From assembly GCF_017695965.1 (NCBI RefSeq), contig NZ_JAAORM010000005.1, positions 62,001-126,000 of the forward strand: a stretch of 64,000 nucleotides of DNA, read 5' to 3'. The notes beneath the pieces are model-generated. The model was not told the DNA's origin. It saw only the letters and a program-made list of their open reading frames with translations, and searched no databases. The position numbers were made by a program, and so were the translations under genes. Shown here piece after piece: positions 58,039 through 64,000 of the stretch. Source of the stretch: Prochlorococcus marinus CUG1416. GTDB taxonomy: Bacteria; Cyanobacteriota; Cyanobacteriia; PCC-6307; Cyanobiaceae. How positions within the stretch are numbered: position 1 is the first letter of the stretch; the number at the start of each line of letters is the position of its first letter.

Positions 58039-58865
58039 TCACAAAAAAAATCATTCCCATTAATGTAGCCCTCAATGCCTAAATAGGGAATGTTCTTAAT
58101 CGGATATAAAAAGATTCCTATAATATTTTCTAAAGAAATATTTGAAGCCGTTAGGAATAATAAACTCATAAGTCTTATCTTAGATATTTGTCTTTTTACA
58201 ATTATTATTCTTCTTGTAGAGTGATTATTATTTCTTCTACAAATTTTCATATAAACTCCTTTCGATTTTATTTTGTTAAGTTGATTAGATATTAATTTAT
58301 ATCTTGCAGGAATGATATTTAAATTATTTCTATTTTTATTAATTAAAGAAGCCACTTCTAATCCAAAAATTATAGTAACTAATGCTGGGACTCCCTTATT
58401 AGTAGATTTTCTTGATTTTAATACTGACTTATAATTTTTAATAGAGAAATATAAATCAGATTTTTCTATTATTTCTCTCTCCATTTCAACATTAAATTTT
58501 GAATTATCGACGAAAATTATATAGGCATTCTTATCATTTTTCTTGATCGAATTTAAAGATTCAATAGTATCTTGATATCTACTATTTACATTTAAGTTAT
58601 TGTTAAAATTAGTAAAATTTTCATTATCAAAGGGATTCAAGCAAGAATTAGTAATGTATAAATTTTTTCCTTTTGGTACACTTTCTAAAGTTTTATTCTT
58701 TAACAAATTTCTCCTAAACAACTTTAAGTTTTTTAATAAACTTAAAATCAAAGCTAATTTATATGGTATACCTTTAAATATGTTTTTGGAAGATTTAATT
58801 AATCTTAATAATACTATTAATTCCCAATACACATTTAAAAATGTTAAGCAATAATAACCTAGCAT
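58035..58865 (-). CDS. Unrecognised protein of the polysaccharide island
   Basis: 276 aa, function not recognised. LYITNSCLNPFDNENF and RYQDTIESLNSIKKNDKNAYIIFVDNS are ordered stretches. The R-x-QDTIxSLxSI pattern recalls uncharacterised proteins in other O-antigen loci, from memory only. No signal peptide is convincing; the N-terminus is mildly hydrophobic. It pairs with the EpsG-like gene (four-base overlap). Its start overlaps the divergent fucosyltransferase-like gene by 25 bases, so one of the two starts may lie elsewhere. Confidence 0.6.
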   Translation of the reverse strand: MLGYYCLTFLNVYWELIVLLRLIKSSKNIFKGIPYKLALILSLLKNLKLFRRNLLKNKTLESVPKGKNLYITNSCLNPFDNENFTNFNNNLNVNSRYQDTIESLNSIKKNDKNAYIIFVDNSKFNVEMEREIIEKSDLYFSIKNYKSVLKSRKSTNKGVPALVTIIFGLEVASLINKNRNNLNIIPARYKLISNQLNKIKSKGVYMKICRRNNNHSTRRIIIVKRQISKIRLMSLLFLTASNISLENIIGIFLYPIKNIPYLGIEGYINGNDFFCE

Positions 58866-59749
58866 ATCAACGCATTCAAGGAGGTTTTGGGAATCAGTTA
58901 TTTCAAATATGTGCTGGAATATTTATTGCAAACGTAAATAGAAATAAAAAATTATATGTTGATTGCAATGATAGTATTTTCAGTGCCAAATTAAGCAATA
59001 ATAGTAAATACTTAAGACTTAAGAAGATATGTAAGTTAATAATGCTTAAAGAAGATTTTAATAAATTAAATTTTCCAACCACCTTTATCACAATTTTAAA
59101 TAGATTATTATTACGTACAAATTCACTTTTTAAGAAACATTATTTAAATTCATTAAATAATAAAGATGATTATACATTAAGTACACCCTTCTCTTACTTA
59201 ATCACAGGCTATCTACAGGACTATAAATATGTTGAAAAAACTATAAATAAAAACAGTGGCGATAAATTTTATGGTTATTATAAAAACACCTTTCCTTTTA
59301 GTCCTAAAGATAATTCACTATTGTTGCATTTTAGATACTACCCCAAGGATGGATTTTCTATAAAAGAATGTGTAAAGCCTGATTTTTATAAAGAATGCAT
59401 AAACAATATTATTTCAAAAAACATCAAATATTTATATATATCCACTGATTGCGAATTATCTATAAATGCAATATTAACCTTATTAAAATTAGAAGATAAT
59501 AATTTCAAGGAAGTTATAGATTTAAGACCTCTTACACAAAAAATGGAGGTTGACGAATTACTTACTTTTTTAAGCACTTTCCCAACTATCTTATTAAGTA
59601 ACAGTACTTTTTCATGGTGGATTGGATACTTTGCATCAAAATTTAAAGGGGCTAATGTAATTGCTCCTTCAAACAAATGGCTTCAGGAAGGTTATGTTCA
59701 TCCATGGACAGATTTTCCAATTAAAATTGATATTTTTAATTGGATATAA
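58841..59749 (+). CDS. GT11-like fucosyltransferase candidate
   Basis: 302 aa. IQGGFGNQLFQICAG is the N-terminal signature of alpha-1,2-fucosyltransferases; LLLHFRYYPKDG stands where HxRRxDY is expected but keeps only His-x-Arg. The late block STFSWWIGYFAS, with an upstream SNS, is well kept. The length is typical of the family. GDP-L-fucose would come from manC, gmd and fcl. The changed donor motif makes the sugar donor less certain than for the family in general. Confidence 0.72.
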   Translation: MLSNNNLAYQRIQGGFGNQLFQICAGIFIANVNRNKKLYVDCNDSIFSAKLSNNSKYLRLKKICKLIMLKEDFNKLNFPTTFITILNRLLLRTNSLFKKHYLNSLNNKDDYTLSTPFSYLITGYLQDYKYVEKTINKNSGDKFYGYYKNTFPFSPKDNSLLLHFRYYPKDGFSIKECVKPDFYKECINNIISKNIKYLYISTDCELSINAILTLLKLEDNNFKEVIDLRPLTQKMEVDELLTFLSTFPTILLSNSTFSWWIGYFASKFKGANVIAPSNKWLQEGYVHPWTDFPIKIDIFNWI

Positions 59750-59752
59750 AAT

Positions 59753-61657
59753 ATGTGTGGAATATTTGGTTTACTAAATTATGACAATCATCAAAATTTA
59801 GATTTTTTAAAATCCTCACATGACTTTTTATCTAAAAGGGGACCTGATGAATTTAGTTTTACAGAGCTACATAAAAATTTATTATTTGGACATGCTCGAT
59901 TATCTATAAGCGGCAAGGAATTTGGTAAACAACCAATGAAGTCATTTTGTGGCAGATATCATGTAGTTTTCAACGGAGAAATTTATAATCACGAATATTT
60001 AAAAAAAAGCCTATTAAAAAAAATTACTTCACAAAGAATCATGGACCTTTCTTCTGATACAAGAGTATTTGTTGAATTTCTTTCTTTACATGGGATTGAA
60101 GAAACTATAAAGAAACATGCTGAGGGTTCATTTGTAGTTGCTATATATGACTATTTAGAGAAAAAAATAACAATTGCGAATGATAATTTCGCAGAAAAAC
60201 CCCTATATTATTCTCTTGGAAATAAACATTTTATTTTTTGTTCTCGTTTACTGCCAATATCCAAATATCTAAAAATAAACCCTGATATAGAGTCTTTAAA
60301 CTCAAGTCTTTTGAAAGTAAGAAATATCTTCCCAAATACTATTTTTAATGGCGTAAAAAGATTAGGCCCTGGCCAATTAATAGAAATTGATTCCAAACTT
60401 AGTTTTAAAACCAAAAATTATATTCATAACTCTTTTAATAAAAAAGAAAATAAAAATAATTCAAATAGTTTTAAATCTAAAAATAGGCCTTTCAAAAAAA
60501 ATCTAGATTATTTTGAAGAAATTTTTTCTGAAACAATTAAAGAGATGATCCCAAAAGATCAAAAGGTTTCCGCTCTTCTTTCTGGAGGGATAGACTCCTC
60601 TTTAGTAAGTATTTATTTAGCAAAGAACCTATCTTGTCTAGAAACTTTTACAGTTTCATTCCCTGATCAAGAGTATGATGAATCAATATATGCAAGAGAA
60701 GTTGCAACGCACATAAGATCTAAACATAATGAATATAAAATTTTTCCTTCAGATCTCATAGAAATAATGGATAATTATACCGATATTATAGATGAACCTT
60801 TTGGAGATTCCAGTTTGGTTCCAAGTACCTTTATTTTTAAAAAAATCAAATCAAAGGGATTTAAAATTACATTTTCAGGCGACGGAGGTGATGAATTGTT
60901 TTATGGATATGAAAGATATAGATATTTACGAATGTCTTTATGGATGGATAAATTTCCAGTTTTTCTTCGTAAATCAGCAGCAGCAATATTAGAAAAAGTC
61001 ATTTCAATAAAATATGTAAATTTATCCCCAAATATTAGATATAAATTAAAAAAAGCTATTGATAATGGATTCCATTTAATGACATCAAGAGAAATATACA
61101 ACCTTTTAATTCAACAAAACTCTAATCTGAATATTTTTTCCAATAGATTGGATAATTCCAAAAATATTAATTCAATTTTTTCAAGTTTACATCAATCTGA
61201 AATGCATTTTTTTAGGACATCAGATATAGCCAACTATATGTATGAGGATACACTTGTAAAAACTGATTCGGCAAGTATGGCTTCTTCCATAGAATCAAGG
61301 CTGCCATTTTTACATCCCAAAATTGCGTCTTTTGCTCTTGGTTTAGACTATAAGGTTCATATGCATAATTTCAAAACAAAAAGTATTTTAAAGTATCTTT
61401 TACAAAGCCATCTAGGTAAAGAATTCATTACTCGTCCAAAAAAAGGATTCTCACTTCCTTTGGATAAATGGTTAAGAGAAAGTTTAAATTCTTGGATGAA
61501 AGATAATATAGACGCTGCAAAATCAATTATTCAATCTGAAGAGATGATTACTTACTTAGATGAATTAATTATTTCCTTAGAATCCGGAGATAGAGTTTCA
61601 GATGCACTATGGCCTTTTATCTCTTTAGGATGCTGGTATAAATGCATAAAAAAATAA
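59753..61657 (+). CDS. asnB: Asparagine synthase-type glutamine amidotransferase
   Basis: 634 aa. Class II glutaminase with the N-terminal Cys2 (MCGIFGLLNY), then RGPDEFSF and VFNGEIYNHEYL. The C-terminal synthetase has the PP-loop LLSGGIDSSL and FSGDGGDELFYGYERY. Such enzymes make asparagine, but copies in O-antigen loci often amidate a uronic acid of the glycan (WbpS type). The latter fits here because the island makes several uronic acids. Its stop overlaps the next gene by 16 bases. Confidence 0.92.
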   Translation: MCGIFGLLNYDNHQNLDFLKSSHDFLSKRGPDEFSFTELHKNLLFGHARLSISGKEFGKQPMKSFCGRYHVVFNGEIYNHEYLKKSLLKKITSQRIMDLSSDTRVFVEFLSLHGIEETIKKHAEGSFVVAIYDYLEKKITIANDNFAEKPLYYSLGNKHFIFCSRLLPISKYLKINPDIESLNSSLLKVRNIFPNTIFNGVKRLGPGQLIEIDSKLSFKTKNYIHNSFNKKENKNNSNSFKSKNRPFKKNLDYFEEIFSETIKEMIPKDQKVSALLSGGIDSSLVSIYLAKNLSCLETFTVSFPDQEYDESIYAREVATHIRSKHNEYKIFPSDLIEIMDNYTDIIDEPFGDSSLVPSTFIFKKIKSKGFKITFSGDGGDELFYGYERYRYLRMSLWMDKFPVFLRKSAAAILEKVISIKYVNLSPNIRYKLKKAIDNGFHLMTSREIYNLLIQQNSNLNIFSNRLDNSKNINSIFSSLHQSEMHFFRTSDIANYMYEDTLVKTDSASMASSIESRLPFLHPKIASFALGLDYKVHMHNFKTKSILKYLLQSHLGKEFITRPKKGFSLPLDKWLRESLNSWMKDNIDAAKSIIQSEEMITYLDELIISLESGDRVSDALWPFISLGCWYKCIKK

Positions 61658-62685
61658 TTATCCTTCACATTTTACCTCGATTGTATGGAGGTGGAGCCGA
61701 AAAGATTCATAATCTCCTTTATCAAAAACTATCTAAAGATTTCGTTCAATTAAGATTAGTAATTTTTGATAAAAATTCTTATATTGATCTTTTGAAGTTT
61801 GTTTTATATAGGCATAAAAATCATAAAAAAATCTTATTTGGATGGATGTATTATGGAGGATTATTAGCATTTATTATTTCTTATTTAACGCCTATTTCTG
61901 GTCAAATAATTTCTTTGCATTCATTACTTGATAAAAGATTGGAAGGTTTACCAGTAAAAATATCTAGAAAACTGATAAAAATATTTCTTCCTTTTAAAAA
62001 AGTAGTTTTTACTTACCCAAATAAAATAAGTATGAGTCAACATTTATTAGATGGGTTTCCTAAAAACAAATCTATTGTTGTAAAAAATGGTATTTTTTTA
62101 GAAGAAGACTTAGAGATAAAAAGCACTAAATCAAATTATGAAAAGGTTTTTAAAATTGGAGTTCTTGGAAGAAATAATAGATACAAAAATTTAGAACTTG
62201 CAATTAATGCATTTTTAGCATTTCATTATTCGACTAAATCAACTGCAAAAATATATTTGAAAGGAGATAAGGTAGATTTACTTTCAAAATATATTTCTAA
62301 AGATCAAGAAAATTTAATTTTCTTAGATTCAAATACTAATAATGTAGATGTTTTTTTTAAGGAAATAAACCTCTTAATTGTACCTAGTATTTGCGAATGT
62401 TCTCCCCTAGTTATTCCTGAAGCAATATTCTCTGGAACCAGAGTTATATCAACACCAACTGCAGATGCATATCGATTAATTGGAAATTTCGGAACTATTA
62501 CAGATGATTTTGAAATAAGTAGTATGGTTAGCGCAATAAAAAAAGAATATAATTTATTTAGTAGAAATAAAAAAATTCATAAAAAAAATTATTTTATAAG
62601 TATGAAGACTCATTCTTATAAGGTTTCCAATTTAAACAAAATGTCTAGTGAATTTAAAAAAATTATTTTAAAATTAACAAGATGA
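61642..62685 (+). CDS. Glycosyltransferase family 4
   Basis: 347 aa. LHILPRLYGGGAEKIHNLLY is the classic GT4 start (acceptor-domain glycine loop). The donor domain has FKIGVLGRNNRYKNLELAI and VPSICECSPLVIPEAIFSGTRVIS, with the Glu-x-x-PLVIPEA signature. Start and stop both overlap neighbours (16 and 4 bases), so it belongs to one operon with asnB and the next GT gene. Donor unknown. Confidence 0.87.
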   Translation: MHKKIIILHILPRLYGGGAEKIHNLLYQKLSKDFVQLRLVIFDKNSYIDLLKFVLYRHKNHKKILFGWMYYGGLLAFIISYLTPISGQIISLHSLLDKRLEGLPVKISRKLIKIFLPFKKVVFTYPNKISMSQHLLDGFPKNKSIVVKNGIFLEEDLEIKSTKSNYEKVFKIGVLGRNNRYKNLELAINAFLAFHYSTKSTAKIYLKGDKVDLLSKYISKDQENLIFLDSNTNNVDVFFKEINLLIVPSICECSPLVIPEAIFSGTRVISTPTADAYRLIGNFGTITDDFEISSMVSAIKKEYNLFSRNKKIHKKNYFISMKTHSYKVSNLNKMSSEFKKIILKLTR

Positions 62686-63680
62686 GATTTAAAGATTCTT
62701 TATTCCATATTCCTGAGAAATCAGAGCCAAAACCACTTATTTTAACTAGACCAATTTTCCTAGGATTGAATACTACTTCCATTCCATTTATTCTTTGGAT
62801 TTTTTTAAGAATCACAAAAGTTCTTACTTTTAAACAAAATCTCAAGAATATATTCAGTTCTGGGCATGGGGCTGTTTATAATTCCTTAGTTAGAGGGTCT
62901 TTATCAAGATTAGATTTTAATAATTGGGGTAAAATTACAGGCCGTAAAAAGGTGGTAGTTATTTCATCAAGGTTAGCAGCACTTCAAATGCATTTTCATA
63001 AAAAAAATGGTTTTATTGAGAGACTGTATGCAGGTCCAAATATAGAGTTTATTTTTTTCAGAAAAAACTTTCCTTACTTATCTGGAATTTTAGTTCCTTC
63101 TAAAGAATCCTCATCAATTATAAGAAGTGCCAACTATGAGAATTTCAAAAAGACATTAATATGGCCATCTGGCGTAGATCCAAAATACTGGGAAAATAGA
63201 AAAACTAATAAAAAAAAATCAGAAATATTAATCTATTACAAAAATCAAAAAGGGCCAATACCTAGTAAAGATATTATCAAATTAAAACTCTCTTCATTTA
63301 ATCTAAATATAAATTTCATAGATTATGGATCTTACACAATTGAAGAATATAAAAAAGCTTTAGAAAAATCTAAATTCATGATTTTTCTTTCTAGAGATGA
63401 AACACAAGGTTTAGCTTTCTTTGAAGCATGGTCCATGAATGTTTTTACTTATGTTTGGGAATATAAAGTTAAAACAAATGAAGGTTTAGATTATGAAGGA
63501 TGTGTTTGCCCTTACATAAATAAGTCTGTGGGCAAATATGTAAATAATTTCGACTGTCTTATTAGATCTATAAAGAATAAAGATTACTCTTCGAAAGATA
63601 TATCACCAAGAAATTGGATTCTTAAAAATGGAACTGACAAAATTTCTGTAAGTAAATTAATTAAATTAATATCTTGCTAA
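62682..63680 (+). CDS. Glycosyltransferase-like GT-B protein
   Basis: 332 aa. LVPSKESSSIIRSANY, IWPSGVDPKYWENR and MIFLSRDETQGLAFFEAWSMNV are the recognisable GT-B elements; the last equals the donor-binding Glu region of group 1 transferases. The N-terminal 100 residues are atypical. Overlaps the preceding GT4 by four bases. Sugar unknown. Confidence 0.72.
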   Translation: MRFKDSLFHIPEKSEPKPLILTRPIFLGLNTTSIPFILWIFLRITKVLTFKQNLKNIFSSGHGAVYNSLVRGSLSRLDFNNWGKITGRKKVVVISSRLAALQMHFHKKNGFIERLYAGPNIEFIFFRKNFPYLSGILVPSKESSSIIRSANYENFKKTLIWPSGVDPKYWENRKTNKKKSEILIYYKNQKGPIPSKDIIKLKLSSFNLNINFIDYGSYTIEEYKKALEKSKFMIFLSRDETQGLAFFEAWSMNVFTYVWEYKVKTNEGLDYEGCVCPYINKSVGKYVNNFDCLIRSIKNKDYSSKDISPRNWILKNGTDKISVSKLIKLISC

Positions 63681-63682
63681 TT

Positions 63683-64000
63683 ATGGAACCTTTTTTTTCT
63701 ATAATAATTCCAACTTTTAATTCAAAATATACTATAAATGAAACATTGATATGTTTATCAAAACAAACTTTTAAAGATTTTGAAATTATAATAGGAGATG
63801 ACGGAAGTAAAGATGGAACTATCGAGGTAATTAAAAATAATTTTATTTCAGATAACAAAATAAATACAAAAAATAATTTAAGAGATAAAATTAAAATTTA
63901 TAAATTTAGTCATAGTGGATTAACAAAAACACTTAATAAATGCCTAAAAAAATCAAAAGCTAAATATGCTGTAAGACTAGACTCAGATGATTTATTTTCA
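63683..64000 (+). CDS. Glycosyltransferase family 2, 3' end beyond the window
   Basis: The ATG at 63683 opens a frame that runs to the window edge. The translation starts MEPFFSIIIPTFNSKYTIN and has QTFKDFEIIIGDDGSKDGT and, near the edge, YAVRLDSDDLF, the GT2 nucleotide-binding Asp and the DxD. At least 106 residues are present. It is three bases from the previous stop, so the glycan operon continues to the right. Confidence 0.87.
   Translation, partial: MEPFFSIIIPTFNSKYTINETLICLSKQTFKDFEIIIGDDGSKDGTIEVIKNNFISDNKINTKNNLRDKIKIYKFSHSGLTKTLNKCLKKSKAKYAVRLDSDDLFS

Larger units (their letters stand above)
17194..64000. other. Surface-polysaccharide genomic island (continues beyond the window)
   Basis: Almost every gene from 17194 to the right edge encodes a nucleotide-sugar enzyme, glycosyltransferase, flippase, polymerase or sugar modifier. 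The left of the window is housekeeping, with a tRNA gene exactly at the change. Strand switches are frequent and form small cassettes (22291-25202, 47055-49319, 50877-54442 and 57055-58865 are on the minus strand). That suggests assembly by repeated gene exchange. No integrase, transposase or flanking direct repeat was found. Prochlorococcus genomes are known to carry hypervariable islands of this kind; identity with a particular named island is not shown here. Confidence 0.75.

Overview
The window looks like a chromosomal segment of a high-light-adapted Prochlorococcus. It is very AT-rich and dense with genes. It carries a cyanobacterial rpmH-rnpA-PH protein-yidC-ycf46-serS-rseP-rpsN-pnp series and cyanobacterial proteins such as Ycf46 and a DUF2808 secreted protein. 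The genus is inferred from gene content and protein style; no database search was possible, so the strain is not known.

Layout: bases 1-17081 are core genome. First come a truncated ArnT-like glycosyltransferase, a GT4 glycosyltransferase and an EamA transporter on the minus strand. Then a plus-strand run carries housekeeping genes: sppA, aroH-type chorismate mutase, rpmH, rnpA, yidC, ycf46, serS, a site-2 protease, rpsN and pnp. These are followed by cysQ, rsmI, a small membrane protein and an HTH-like protein. The core ends at a tRNA-Arg(UCU) gene (17008-17081) with a good promoter.

From 17194 to the right edge nearly every gene serves surface polysaccharide (O-antigen or capsule) synthesis, so this is a large genomic island that continues past 64000. 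It can be read as sugar-supply modules plus assembly genes. (a) neuB-neuC-neuA make a CMP-sialic-acid-like sugar. (b) rfbA, rfbB, a 3,4-ketoisomerase, a DegT aminotransferase and an N-formyltransferase would together make a dTDP-3-(formyl)amino-3,6-dideoxyhexose. (c) manC, gmd and fcl make GDP-L-fucose, matched by two GT11-like fucosyltransferase candidates. (d) galE, a UDP-glucose dehydrogenase, a TviB-type dehydrogenase and a UDP-glucuronate 4-epimerase make UDP-uronic acids. (e) A WbuX/WbpG amidotransferase and a HisF-HisH fusion form a sugar-amidination module; an AsnB amidotransferase may amidate uronic acids. Assembly genes are a polyprenyl-phosphate sugar transferase, many GT2/GT4/GT8/CgeB-like glycosyltransferases, two PglK-like ABC exporters, an EpsG-like polymerase and an O-antigen-ligase-like protein.

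The most unusual items are: the HisF-HisH fusion, in the opposite order to eukaryotic HIS7, with the cyclase catalytic Asp replaced by Gln but the ammonia gate kept; an SGNH hydrolase gene broken at a run of nine A's; a complete succinate dehydrogenase/fumarate reductase flavoprotein gene inside the sugar island; and a YidC insertase with an Ig-like insert. No insertion sequence, integrase or CRISPR array was seen, and no gap between genes exceeds about 220 bases.
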